Positions 8,383-17,059 of a DNA stretch of 64,000 nucleotides are shown here, in pieces; position 1 is the stretch's first letter; the number at the start of each line of letters is the position of its first letter. Origin of the DNA: Planotetraspora phitsanulokensis (GTDB taxonomy: Bacteria; Actinomycetota; Actinomycetes; Streptosporangiales; Streptosporangiaceae); the NCBI RefSeq assembly GCF_016863295.1, contig NZ_BOOP01000018.1, forward strand, positions 124,001-188,000, written 5' to 3'. The notes beneath the pieces are model-generated. The model saw only the letters and a list, made by a program, of their open reading frames with translations, did not search any database and was not told the origin of the DNA. The translations under genes were made by a program, and so were the position numbers.

Positions 8383-11300
8383 TCAGTCATTCACGAGGCC
8401 GCGGCGGTAAGCGATCGCCGCAGCCTCTGTCCGGCTCGAGACGCCGAGCTTCGCCAAGATATTGGACACGTGCGTGCTGGTGGTCTTCTGCGTGATGTAG
8501 AGCTTCTCGGCGATCCGGCGGTTGCTGTATCCAGCGGCGATGAGCCCCAGCACCTCCGACTCCCGCTGGGTGAGCCCGAGGGACTGCGACTCGCTCGGCT
8601 GTGGTGCACTGGCCGATTTGTCGGCCAGCGCGATGTTCGCCTGCTGCGCCAGTGCCTCGACATCGCGGCTCAGCAGTCCAGCCCCGAGTCGGCCGGCGAT
8701 CCGGTGGGCCACGATGAGTGCATCGCGTGCCGTGCCCCGCTGATGGGCGGCGAGGAGAGAGCGGGCGTGTCCCAGATGAGCGACGCCCAGCTCATATGGG
8801 CGCTGCAAGGCGTCGAAGGCGGCAACCGCCTCCGCCCACAGGTCGATGCCGTCGCCAGTCTCTGCCCATTGCAGCTGCGCGTCGAGCAGGCAACGGAACG
8901 CCCGGGAGGTGGGGAACACCACGTCAAGTCGAGCGGTGGCCCGGCGGATGGCGGCGAGGATCTCCGGTCGCGCCTCGGCGGCCGTGGCCGATCCACGGTT
9001 GTCAGCCTCGATCGCCGCAATGGCGCACAGCATCGGCAGGCTGTAACGCACCGGACCGGTGGTCAGACCCGTGGTGTCGGCGCGGAGGAACTCGGCTCTG
9101 GCTTCGCCGAGCTGCCCTTGCCGACCGGCCAGCTCCATCGTGGTCTGAACCAGGCCGAAGAGTAACTGAGGCTGGAAATCCTCGGTCCCGAGTAGCCGCC
9201 GGGCCACGGCGAGCTGGCTTGCCGCCGCATCGACCTCCCCACGGGCGAGCAGGATGTGAGCCCGGCGATGCGTGATGAGTCCTCGGGACTTGTATGACTG
9301 GGCGACGGCCGCCGCCTCATCGAGGGCGGCATCGGACTCGGCCCAGCGCCCGAGCGAGAAGAGGGACACCGACAGGTTGCCGTGCACCCACGCCTCGGCC
9401 TCGGCCAGGTTGAGGGAACGGCACACCTCGATGCCGTGGTGCGCCGCGGCGACCAGCTCCTCAGAGCGGCCCATCCCCTCCAGGATCGACACCAGGTTCG
9501 TGTTGACGCGACCGATCATGCCAATCGCGCCGAGGCTCTCGGCTCGTCGCCGAACCTCGTAGAGCTCGGCGAGGCTCTCGCCGTCGACGTCACGCTCGGC
9601 CTTGAGCCGGCAGCGTGTGATGCGAGCGTTGAGCTCCAGGTCTTCGGCACCGACCCGGACGGCGCAGTCCACGGCGCGCTCGACGTCGGCCATGCTCTCC
9701 GGGCCCGCCCCATGGAGCACACGCCAGTTGGCTACCTGGACGAGGACCTCCGCTTGGACCGCGGACGGCGGCGAGTCCCGCACCAGATCCAGGGCCGTGT
9801 TCAACTCCTGCCATCCGTCGCTTCGGTTCAGTTCCTGCATCACCAATGACTGCTGCGTCAGGAACCAGGTCGCACGCAGCGGTTCACGGTCCGGGGAAAG
9901 GAGTTGCAGCGCCTCACGGGCCAGATTCAGCGCCCGGTCGGGATCCCCGCTCTGCCGGGCGGCGGTCGTCGCGGCGGCGAGCAGGTCCACATAGCACACT
10001 CGCGCCTCGTCCTCCCGGTTGTCGCGGGCGGGGTACACCTCCGTAGGTCCCAGCGGCGGCAGCCGGAGGCGTGCTTGATCCGGCACCTTGTTCCACAGGT
10101 CCATCGCGCGTTCCAGCGACCGCAGCTGCTCGGCGTACGCATAGCGGCTCCGCGCTTCGACGGAGGCGGACAGACTCATCTGCAGGGCCTTCACGTCGTC
10201 GTGCGCGTGGTACCAGTGATGGGACAGACGGGTGGCGAGCTCCCCCGTCCGGGCGAGAGAAGCATCCGCCTCCAGCGCCTCGGCGTACCTCCGGTTGATC
10301 AGGGAACGCTCGCCCGGCAGGATGGTGTCGCTCACCGCCTCACGAACCAGCGAGTGGCGGAAGCGGTAGCCGGATATGTCCGGGTCCGGCACGAGGATCT
10401 GTGCGAGGACGCTGCCGCGCAGGGCCTCGACCAACTCGTCTTCGGGTAAGCCGGCCACTGCCTGCAACAGCCGATACCCGACGGCGGAACCACCTTCGGC
10501 GGCGAACCGGGCTACCCGCTGGCTGCTCTCCGTCAGCGACTCCAGCCGCACCAGCAGCAGATCGCGGAGGTCGTCCAGTCCTACCTGCCCGCGCTCGAGG
10601 TACGAACGGGCGAGCTCTTCGACGAAGAAGGCATTGCCGTCGGATCGCTCGAATATCTCACTGAGCAGGTGGGGGTCCGGTTGGACGTGAAGGACCCCGG
10701 TGAGCTGCTTGAATACCTCGACGCGGTCGAACCGGCGTACTTCGATGCGCCGCACCGATCGCAGACGGTCTACTTCGGCGAGCAGAGAGCGCAGCGGATG
10801 GCGACGGTGGATGTCGTCGGAGCGGTAGCTCGCAATGATCAACAAGCAACCGTTGCGCCGGGAACGGAACAGGTAGCCCAACAGGTGGCGGGAAGAAGCA
10901 TCCGCCCACTGGAGGTCCTCGATGACCAGGACGATGAGACGGCTCTCCGCGAGTCGCTCCAAGATCCGGGCGGTGAGCTCGAAGAGACGGACGTTGTCGT
11001 CGTCGCCGTGCCCGACGAGCGCGGAGGGCCTCAGATCCGGCAGCATCCGGGCGAGCAGTTCCTCCTGACCCGCACATGCCGCACGGACCTCCTCAGGTAA
11101 CTGCTGCCAAAGGGCTCGGAGAGCTGAGGAGAACGGAGCAAAAGGGATGCCATCGCCGCCGACCTCCACGCAACCACCGACCGCCACGACCGCCGCGCGG
11201 GCCTCGACGGTGCGTAGCAGCTCCTCGATCAGCCGGGTCTTTCCGACACCTGCCTCGCCGCGCACAAGCACGGTCTGGGGTGTCCCGTTGTCCGCCGCTT

Positions 11301-11385
11301 CGACCGCCCGGGTCAGCTCGGCGACCTCGGGCCCCCGCCCCACAAAAACAGGGCTGGCTGATCTGACCTCCATGGACCCAAGCAT
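8383..11385 (-). CDS. LuxR-family ATP-binding regulator (LAL type)
   Basis: 1000 residues. An AAA/NB-ARC-like ATPase lies at the N-terminus (Walker A GEAGVGKT about 43-50; Walker B VLVIEDLQWAD about 150-160), followed by a long helical TPR-like middle region and a C-terminal LuxR HTH in the last 65 residues (LTQRESEVLGLIAAGYSNRR, then KTTSTHVSNILAKLGV). LALs are ATP-gated activators of sugar use or secondary metabolism. Start chosen at ATG 11385; ATG 11373 is equally possible. The frame stays open to 11622, but that part runs through the flanking inverted repeat and has no domain. Its targets are not evident; the upstream and downstream gaps are both non-coding. Confidence 0.88.
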   Translation of the reverse strand: MLGSMEVRSASPVFVGRGPEVAELTRAVEAADNGTPQTVLVRGEAGVGKTRLIEELLRTVEARAAVVAVGGCVEVGGDGIPFAPFSSALRALWQQLPEEVRAACAGQEELLARMLPDLRPSALVGHGDDDNVRLFELTARILERLAESRLIVLVIEDLQWADASSRHLLGYLFRSRRNGCLLIIASYRSDDIHRRHPLRSLLAEVDRLRSVRRIEVRRFDRVEVFKQLTGVLHVQPDPHLLSEIFERSDGNAFFVEELARSYLERGQVGLDDLRDLLLVRLESLTESSQRVARFAAEGGSAVGYRLLQAVAGLPEDELVEALRGSVLAQILVPDPDISGYRFRHSLVREAVSDTILPGERSLINRRYAEALEADASLARTGELATRLSHHWYHAHDDVKALQMSLSASVEARSRYAYAEQLRSLERAMDLWNKVPDQARLRLPPLGPTEVYPARDNREDEARVCYVDLLAAATTAARQSGDPDRALNLAREALQLLSPDREPLRATWFLTQQSLVMQELNRSDGWQELNTALDLVRDSPPSAVQAEVLVQVANWRVLHGAGPESMADVERAVDCAVRVGAEDLELNARITRCRLKAERDVDGESLAELYEVRRRAESLGAIGMIGRVNTNLVSILEGMGRSEELVAAAHHGIEVCRSLNLAEAEAWVHGNLSVSLFSLGRWAESDAALDEAAAVAQSYKSRGLITHRRAHILLARGEVDAAASQLAVARRLLGTEDFQPQLLFGLVQTTMELAGRQGQLGEARAEFLRADTTGLTTGPVRYSLPMLCAIAAIEADNRGSATAAEARPEILAAIRRATARLDVVFPTSRAFRCLLDAQLQWAETGDGIDLWAEAVAAFDALQRPYELGVAHLGHARSLLAAHQRGTARDALIVAHRIAGRLGAGLLSRDVEALAQQANIALADKSASAPQPSESQSLGLTQRESEVLGLIAAGYSNRRIAEKLYITQKTTSTHVSNILAKLGVSSRTEAAAIAYRRGLVND

Positions 11386-11447
11386 GCCACCACCAGCGAT
11401 GACGACCGCCGTCCGCGTTCGATGATCGCGAACGCGTGAAGTCAGAC

Positions 11448-11484
11448 ATTCGTCCTCGCCTCGGGATTTCGCCCGAGACGGCGC
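11448..11484 (+). repeat. Second arm of 37-bp inverted repeat flanking the LuxR gene
   Basis: See the partner at 8081-8117 (35 of 37 bases match in inverted orientation). This arm lies 63 bp upstream of the LuxR start, inside the 283-bp gap between the LuxR and IclR genes. It could be a regulator site or an element end. Confidence 0.75.
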
Positions 11485-11668
11485 AGCCCCGCGGTGTCCA
11501 CCACCTCCACTATCCGCCTTCCGGGACGTCCGGGAGAAGATCTCCGGACGTCCTGAAAGGGCCCAATGGCCGGCCATGCGATCCGCGCAACATCCGTGAC
11601 ACGAATCCGGTGGCGGGTGCACGCGGCGCGACCGCCGGGGGTGCGGACGTCGGCGCTGGGGCGCGGGT

Positions 11669-12442
11669 TCAGTAGGCGCGGCGCTGCCGCAGGGCCGACC
11701 GTTCGATCCGCTCCCGCGCCTCCAGGAGGCACGCGACGATGTCCTTCTCCCTCTCGGCGGTCAGCCGGGGCACGGGCACCGAGCAGCTGATGGCGTCACG
11801 GGGCGGCTCGGTGATGTGCAGGGCGACGCCGAAGCAGCGCAGCCCTTCGGTGTTCTCCTCGCGGTCGACGGCGTAGCCGCGCTTGCGGACCCGGTGGAGG
11901 TCGGCGATGAGCTTGTCGTGGTCCACGATCGTGTGCCGGGTCAGCCCGGGGAGCTCGGCCGGCAGCAGGGCGCGTACCTCGGCGTCCTCCCGCGTCGCCA
12001 GGATCGCCTTGCCCAGGGAGGTGGTGCTGGCGGGCAGCCGCCTGCCGACCCGGGAGAACGGCCGCAGGTAGTGGCGGGAGGCCCGGGTGGCGAGGTAGAC
12101 CATGTCGAAGTGGTCGAGCCTGGCCAGGTGGACGGTCTCCCCCGTGGTCTCGGCCAGCCAGTCGAGCGCGTCGTGGGCGATCTGCACGAGCGGGTCGCCG
12201 TCGATGTAGGTCGCGCCGACGAGCAGCGCCCGCATGCCGATGCGGTAGAGCGTCCCCGTGGCGTCCGTCTCGATCCACCCGAGGTCGACGAGGGTCCTGA
12301 GCAGGGCGTGCAGACTGCTCTTGGGGTAGCCGAGCTTGCCCTGGAGGTCGGTGAGGCTGTGCTGCCCGGGATACTGCGCGAAGAAGTCGAGCAGCTCGAC
12401 CGTTCGCAGCGCCGACTTCACGTGGGGCACCGGTTCCGCCAT
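11669..12442 (-). CDS. IclR-family transcriptional regulator (candidate uronate regulator)
   Basis: 257 residues. The N-terminal winged helix (about 8-75; SLTDLQGKLGYPKSSLHALL) is followed by the IclR effector domain (about 85-250; LPASTTSLGKAILA and RGYAVDREENTEGLRCFGVA are family hallmarks). It lies 30 bp downstream of the enolase-superfamily gene and is probably the last gene of the ABC-importer operon. IclR proteins such as KdgR control pectin and uronate use in other bacteria, so this is the local candidate to bind the TTCAT-N4-ATGAA sites at 17016 and 26210; that assignment is inference. Confidence 0.88.
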   Translation of the reverse strand: MAEPVPHVKSALRTVELLDFFAQYPGQHSLTDLQGKLGYPKSSLHALLRTLVDLGWIETDATGTLYRIGMRALLVGATYIDGDPLVQIAHDALDWLAETTGETVHLARLDHFDMVYLATRASRHYLRPFSRVGRRLPASTTSLGKAILATREDAEVRALLPAELPGLTRHTIVDHDKLIADLHRVRKRGYAVDREENTEGLRCFGVALHITEPPRDAISCSVPVPRLTAEREKDIVACLLEARERIERSALRQRRAY

Positions 12443-12472
12443 GTGTACCTCCCTGACCCGCCTGTCCGCCTC

Positions 12473-13636
12473 CTATTGTGAGCGGGTTCCCCAGGAGGCG
12501 ACCGCGTGGGCGGCGATGTAATCGTGGTCGAGATCGTCGCCCAGCCCGGGAGCGGTGGGCATCCGGACGTTTCCGCCGATCAGAGGGTCGACGATCGACC
12601 GCAGATGCGGCGGCGCGGTGTCGTAGTCGGTATGGGGGTGGAGCAGCCCGCGCTCGTACCAGTGCCCGCACGTGGTGGCGCCGATCACCGCCAGCGCCCC
12701 CGAGCCGTTGCCGTGGATCTCGCACTCCATCCCGAACGACTCCGCGAGATGCACGGCCTTGAGGGCGGGGATGACGCCGCCGGATCCCACCACGCCCACC
12801 CGGAGGATGTCGCACGCCCCCGCGGCGACCCACTCGGCGCGGGCCATGTGCTTGCCCCAGGAGGTCTCCGGGCCGAGGATCGGCGTCGCGAGCTGATCGG
12901 CCAGCCATCGGTACGACTGGACCGACGCCTCCTCCATCGGCTCCTCATACCAGGCGAAGCCGAGCTCGTCGAGCGCCCGCCCGAGGGTCAGCGCCTCAGA
13001 CCGGGAGTACCAGTGGTTGCTGTCGAGCATGAGCGCGACGTCCGGCCCCACCGCCTCCCGCACCGCGGCGCACGCCGCGATGTCGCGGGCCACGCCGTAC
13101 GGCATGGGCGGCATCCAGGTGTGGAGCTTGATGGCGCGGTAGCCGCGGGCCACCAGGTCCTTGGCGAAGGCGGCGTAGTCGTCCGGGGTCGCCAGCCCGC
13201 CGGGGATGTCGTCGCCGCACATCGTGCTCGCGTAGGCGGGGACCTCGGACCGGGCGCCGCCGAGCAGCTTCCACACGGGCAGGCCGACGGTGCGCCCGGC
13301 CAGGTCCCACAGGGCCTGGTCGGCGGTGCTGAGCGCGCGGTCGGAGAGGTTGCCCTGGGCGCCGCGCTGCCGGCGGGCGATCCGGTGCCACAGACGCTCG
13401 CGTTCGAGGCTGTCCTGCCCGAGGATCGCGGGCCCGATGTGGCCCCGCACCACGGCCTCTCTGACCGTGTCCGGCTGGGTCAGGCAGTGGCCGGTGACGC
13501 CGTCGCTGTCGGTGACGGTGAACAGCGCCTCCTGGACCTCGCGCGGCGGTCCGGGGTGCCGGTGCCCGTGCCCGTCGACCACGGATCGGGTCACCGTCGT
13601 GAACACCGTGACCGCGACGTTTTCGACGACCGCCAT
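12473..13636 (-). CDS. Mandelate racemase/muconate lactonizing (enolase) superfamily enzyme, probable sugar-acid dehydratase or lactone cycloisomerase
   Basis: 387 residues. The capping domain is about 1-130. The barrel carries acid/base K170-x-H172 (AIKLHTW), metal ligands D205 (LDSN), E231 (WYEEP) and E257 (GPETSW), and the opposite-face H308 (EIHGNGSG). This is the MR-type dyad layout acting on alpha-protons of sugar acids. It is co-directional with the ABC importer upstream (84-bp gap containing a hairpin) and IclR downstream. In a locus with uronate dehydrogenase, which makes aldarolactone, a galactarolactone cycloisomerase or second aldarate dehydratase is plausible, but specificity cannot be read from these motifs. 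Confidence 0.85.
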   Translation of the reverse strand: MAVVENVAVTVFTTVTRSVVDGHGHRHPGPPREVQEALFTVTDSDGVTGHCLTQPDTVREAVVRGHIGPAILGQDSLERERLWHRIARRQRGAQGNLSDRALSTADQALWDLAGRTVGLPVWKLLGGARSEVPAYASTMCGDDIPGGLATPDDYAAFAKDLVARGYRAIKLHTWMPPMPYGVARDIAACAAVREAVGPDVALMLDSNHWYSRSEALTLGRALDELGFAWYEEPMEEASVQSYRWLADQLATPILGPETSWGKHMARAEWVAAGACDILRVGVVGSGGVIPALKAVHLAESFGMECEIHGNGSGALAVIGATTCGHWYERGLLHPHTDYDTAPPHLRSIVDPLIGGNVRMPTAPGLGDDLDHDYIAAHAVASWGTRSQ

Positions 13637-13680
13637 GTGCCTTCTTCCTCTCTCGGTGGTCTCGCCTGGTCGTCCCTGAG

Positions 13681-13710
13681 GGCCGGTGCGAGGTCAGGGT
13701 CGCACCGGCC
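13681..13710 (-). terminator. Hairpin between solute-binding protein and enolase-superfamily genes
   Basis: GGCCGGTGCGA (13681-13691) pairs perfectly with TCGCACCGGCC (13700-13710) around an 8-base loop, starting 11 bp after the binding-protein stop codon. There is no T-run. Such stems after binding-protein genes often give partial termination or protect the 3' end of the abundant upstream message; the downstream genes probably still belong to the operon. Confidence 0.6.
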
Positions 13711-13720
13711 CCGTCCAGGG

Positions 13721-15013
13721 TCAGCCGCCGTGGACCTTCTTCCATTCGGCCTGGGCGTCGGTGAGCTTCTGCGCCATGGTGTCGAGGAACTCCTGGGGCT
13801 TCATCTGCCCGAGCAGGACCTTCTGGAAGAGCGGCTCGGTGTCGGCCTTCGTGATGGAGGAGAACTGCGGCAGGTAGTAGGGCGGCGAGACGACCGAGGT
13901 GTTCGGGTCGTTGAGCGCGTCCACCGCGGTCTTGAGGTGCGGCAGGCCGGTCAGCCAGGAGTCGCCCTGCGCCTCGGTGTTGGCCGGGATCTGGCCCGTC
14001 TCCTGGTTCCAGTAGCTGTTGCTCTCCTTGGAGACCAGGAACTCGACGAACTTCCAGGCGGCGTCCTTGTGCTCGCTGCCCTTGAAGACCGCGAAGCCGT
14101 CGACGGGGTTGGCGACGATCGTGCGCTTGCCCGAGGCGCCGACCGGCAGCGCGAACGCGCCGATCTTGTCGGCTCCGTGCGCCTTCACGTGGTCGTTGTA
14201 CGAGCCGAGGTTGTGGTGCATCATCGCGATCTTCCCGGTGCCGAACGCCGCCACCATCTTGGGGAAGTCGTTGGTGACGTCGGCCTCGGGAGTGTCCTTC
14301 TTGTACAGCGCCGCCAGCTTGGTCAGGTACTCGACGTTCTTGGGGTCGTTGACCGTGCTCTTGCCCGAGGCGTCGAAGAACTCGGTGACGCCCGAGTAGG
14401 CGTACATCTCGGCGAGCACCTGGAAGATCGAGCCCGCGCCGCCACGGATGGTGTACCCGTACTGGTCGGGGGCCTTGGTGAGCTCGTGGGCGTCGGTGAA
14501 GAACTCGTCCCACGTCTTCGGCGCCTCGGGGAGCTTGTCCTTGAGGTACCAGACGACGTCCAGGTTGGAGGTGCCGGGAACGAGGTACAGCTTGCCGTCG
14601 GGCACGGTGTCGCGGACCGAGTCGAGCATGGGCGCGGCCAGCTTGCCGTTCACCGCGCTCTTGCCGAACCAGTCGTCGGCGGGCTCGAGCGCCTGCTGGC
14701 CGACGAGGTTCGCCAGATAGGAGGTGGTCACGCCGCCGACGTCGGGCGTGTCCCCGCCCGCGATGGCGGTGTCGTACTTCTGCTGCACCGACGCGATCGG
14801 GATGCCGACGTACTCGACGTGGATCGTCGGGTTGGCCGCCTCGAACCGTTTGATCAGCTCCTGGTAGATCGGGGTGCGGGTGCCGCCGTTGTTGTCCCAG
14901 AACGTGATCGTCGTCTTGCCGGACTCCCCCGAGCCCGGGTCGGATCCCGAACCGCAGCCCGCGACCGCGACCGCGAGGACGGCGACCGCCGCCCAGGCCG
15001 TTGTTCTCTTCAT
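13721..15013 (-). CDS. ABC transporter extracellular sugar-binding lipoprotein (family 1)
   Basis: 430 residues. A lipoprotein signal peptide ends in lipobox VAG-C20 (LAVAVAGCGSG), so the mature protein is anchored outside the membrane. The body follows the type-1 solute-binding fold (ITFWDNNGGTRTPIYQELIK at the start; KTWDEFFTDAHELT in the middle; segments rich in W and Y for ligand stacking). The length is normal. It is the third gene of the importer operon after the two permeases. Context suggests uronates or oligogalacturonides produced by the adjacent pectate lyase as ligand (inference). Confidence 0.93.
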   Translation of the reverse strand: MKRTTAWAAVAVLAVAVAGCGSGSDPGSGESGKTTITFWDNNGGTRTPIYQELIKRFEAANPTIHVEYVGIPIASVQQKYDTAIAGGDTPDVGGVTTSYLANLVGQQALEPADDWFGKSAVNGKLAAPMLDSVRDTVPDGKLYLVPGTSNLDVVWYLKDKLPEAPKTWDEFFTDAHELTKAPDQYGYTIRGGAGSIFQVLAEMYAYSGVTEFFDASGKSTVNDPKNVEYLTKLAALYKKDTPEADVTNDFPKMVAAFGTGKIAMMHHNLGSYNDHVKAHGADKIGAFALPVGASGKRTIVANPVDGFAVFKGSEHKDAAWKFVEFLVSKESNSYWNQETGQIPANTEAQGDSWLTGLPHLKTAVDALNDPNTSVVSPPYYLPQFSSITKADTEPLFQKVLLGQMKPQEFLDTMAQKLTDAQAEWKKVHGG

Positions 15014-15043
15014 GGTTCCTCCTGCTGATGGTGGCGGGGGGAG

Positions 15044-15931
15044 CTATCCCTTGACCGCCCCGGCGCTGATGCCGTGCACGAGATAGCGCTGGACCACTGC
15101 GAAGACGCAGACCACGGGAACGGCGGCGACGACGCCCCCGGCCGCGAGTGCCCCGAAGTCGGCGCTGTACTCCCCGATCGTGTAGCTGAGCCCGACGGGG
15201 ATCGTGAAGCTGTCCTGCCGGCTGACGAACATCAGCGCGAACAGGAAGTTGTTCCACGTGTGGATGAACGCGAACGATCCGACGGCGATGAGACCCGGCC
15301 GCAACTGGGGCAGGACGACGGCCAGGAAGGCTCGCAGCCGGGTGCAGCCGTCGACCATGGCCGCCTCCTCGACCGTGAAGGGGACGGCCGCGATGAATCC
15401 GCTCATGAGGATGACCGAGAGCGGCAGGTTGAACACCGTGTCCGCGACGATGAGGCTGCCGAGGTTGTTGATCAGCCCGAGCGTCTTGAAGATCGTGAAC
15501 AGCGGGATGAGCAACATCGCGCCGGGGATGAACTGGGTGCACAACAGCACGACCATGAACAGGGTCCGGCCCCTGAACCGGAACCTGGACAGGGCGTACC
15601 CGCCCATCACGGCGAGCACGGTGGTGGCCAGCAGCGACCAGACCCCCACGATCACGCTGTTGCGGAAGAACACCGCGTAGCCGATGTCGTTCCACACCGT
15701 CTCGAAGTGCTCGAAGGTGATCGGCCAGGGCACGGGCGTGGTCGATCCGGAGGGCCGCACCGCGAAGACGAGCATCCAGTAGAAGGGCACGAGGGTGAAG
15801 ACCAGGTACAGCCCGAGCGGCACGTAGAGCCGCAGGACGCGGCCGCGGTCCCGCTTCGGCCGGGGCCGCCGGTGCGGCCGGTCTCCCGCCACGTGCGCCC
15901 GTCCCGGCCGGATCACGACGTCAGTGCTCAT
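15044..15931 (-). CDS. ABC sugar transporter permease (MalG-type)
   Basis: 295 residues. Six membrane helices; the first is LYVPLGLYLVFTLVPFYWML. The EAA loop that contacts the ATPase reads EEAAMVDGCTRLRAFLAVVL followed by PQLRPG, near residues 190-215. The C-terminal end (QRYLVHGISAGAVKG) is the usual MalG-family tail. It lies 30 bp before the binding-protein gene and 31 bp after the MalF-type gene, so these form one operon. No ATP-binding subunit gene occurs anywhere in the locus. Confidence 0.93.
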   Translation of the reverse strand: MSTDVVIRPGRAHVAGDRPHRRPRPKRDRGRVLRLYVPLGLYLVFTLVPFYWMLVFAVRPSGSTTPVPWPITFEHFETVWNDIGYAVFFRNSVIVGVWSLLATTVLAVMGGYALSRFRFRGRTLFMVVLLCTQFIPGAMLLIPLFTIFKTLGLINNLGSLIVADTVFNLPLSVILMSGFIAAVPFTVEEAAMVDGCTRLRAFLAVVLPQLRPGLIAVGSFAFIHTWNNFLFALMFVSRQDSFTIPVGLSYTIGEYSADFGALAAGGVVAAVPVVCVFAVVQRYLVHGISAGAVKG

Positions 15932-15962
15932 GCCGGTCGCCCCGTCTCCTCGGCTCCACCCG

Positions 15963-16829
15963 TCATCGGTCCTCCCCGAACCGGCTGAGCCGGAGATAGA
16001 GGAGGGAGAAGAACAGCAGGATCACGAACCCCGCCATCGTCAGCGCCGAGCCGTACCCGAAGTCCTTGGAGTCGATGGCCCGCTGCGCCACGTAGAGCGG
16101 CAGCGTGGTCGTGACCTGCGCCGGGCCGCCGCCGGTGAGCGTGTAGAGGAGGTCGACGTTGTTGAACTCCCACACGGAGCGGAGCAGCGTGGCCAGCACG
16201 ATCGCGTCCCGCAGGTGGGGCAGCGTCACATGGCGGAAGCGGCGGACGCGGCCGGCGCCGTCGACGGCCGCCGCCTCGTAGAGCTCGCCGGGGATGCCCT
16301 GCAGACCGGCGAGCAGGAGGATCGCGAAGAACGGCACCCCGCGCCACAACTCCGTCACGACGACGGCGGGGAAGACCGTGTCGAGGTTGCCGAGGACGGC
16401 CGTCTCCGGCTGCCCGAGGAACCGCAGCACGCCGGTCCCCGGTGTGTAGAGCAGGATCCAGATGCCCGTCGTGAGCACGCCGGAGACCGCCCAGGGAGAG
16501 AAGACCAGCGACCGCGCGAGCCCCCTGCCGATGAAACTTTCATTGACGATGAGCGCCAGCGCGAGACCCAGCAACAGTTGCAGGCCGATCTCCGCGACGA
16601 CCCATTTCGCGGTGAATCCCAGGCTCTGCCAGAAAAGCTCGTCTTCGACGAGCATGCGGCGGAAGTTCTCCAGCCCGGCGAACCCGTCGGCCCACGGCCG
16701 GGTCAGGTTGCGATTCTGCAGGCTGTAGTACGCGACGCTGCCGATCGGGTAGACGAGGAACGCGGCGATGAGCGCGACCGTCGGGGATATCAGCAGGTAC
16801 GGCACCGCTCTGCGGCGCAGGGACGCCAT
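15963..16829 (-). CDS. ABC sugar transporter permease (MalF-type)
   Basis: 288 residues. Six helices beginning VPYLLISPTVALIAAFLVYP; the EAA loop is LYEAAAVDGAGRVRRFRHVT near residue 200. The start is the ATG at 16829, preceded by GGAGAGG about ten bases upstream. The ATG at 16847 is in frame but would place that ribosome binding site inside the gene. First gene of a minus-strand operon running through permease, binding protein, enolase-superfamily enzyme and IclR. Its promoter region is shared with the divergent dehydratase gene at 17060. Confidence 0.93.
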   Translation of the reverse strand: MASLRRRAVPYLLISPTVALIAAFLVYPIGSVAYYSLQNRNLTRPWADGFAGLENFRRMLVEDELFWQSLGFTAKWVVAEIGLQLLLGLALALIVNESFIGRGLARSLVFSPWAVSGVLTTGIWILLYTPGTGVLRFLGQPETAVLGNLDTVFPAVVVTELWRGVPFFAILLLAGLQGIPGELYEAAAVDGAGRVRRFRHVTLPHLRDAIVLATLLRSVWEFNNVDLLYTLTGGGPAQVTTTLPLYVAQRAIDSKDFGYGSALTMAGFVILLFFSLLYLRLSRFGEDR

Positions 16830-16979
16830 CGGCACCCACCTCTCCATATGACACATTTCTGAACCGAGTTCACAAACGTGGACGGCCTCCACGGTGATGT
16901 TCGGTCAGGAGGTTGTCAAGGAGTCGTGTCCTATTCGAAATGTTTCCGATCGTGGCATTTGCGATTTCGGCCGGATGTC

Positions 16980-17008
16980 TTGACCGCGGGCCGTACCGGG
17001 CTTACCGT
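16980..17008 (+). promoter_or_regulatory. Probable promoter of dehydratase/pectate lyase unit
   Basis: TTGACC (16980-16985), 17-bp spacer, TACCGT (17003-17008): a good sigma-70-type match. The same arrangement is found ahead of the second dehydratase gene (26151-26178). Confidence 0.55.
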
Positions 17009-17015
17009 CCGGATG

Positions 17016-17029
17016 TTCATGTATATGAA
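17016..17029. promoter_or_regulatory. 14-bp palindromic operator TTCAT-GTAT-ATGAA
   Basis: Perfect 5-bp arms TTCAT/ATGAA with a 4-bp spacer, 8 bp after the putative -10 box and 31 bp before the dehydratase start. It lies in the divergent region with the ABC importer operon. The same palindrome type (TTCAT-ATAT-ATGAA) occurs at 26210-26223. Position downstream of the promoter fits repression by roadblock. Confidence 0.6.
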
Positions 17030-17059
17030 TTCTGTCCAGAAACATGTCAGGGGTGCCAG

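Noticed and set aside
8383-11385. LuxR gene as a transposon passenger with known IS ends
   Set aside because: There is no transposase and no recognisable IS family; only the inverted repeat supports mobility, so it is kept as a finding and not called a mobile element.
11386-11622. 79-residue N-terminal extension of the LuxR-type protein
   Set aside because: It reads through the inverted-repeat arm, has no domain and unusual composition; the ATP-binding domain starts right after ATG 11385.
16532-16544. KdgR-like palindrome ATGAAACTTTCAT inside the MalF-type permease gene
   Set aside because: It lies in codons for the conserved VNESFIG segment of the permease, so the match is probably coincidental, and it is internal to the gene.
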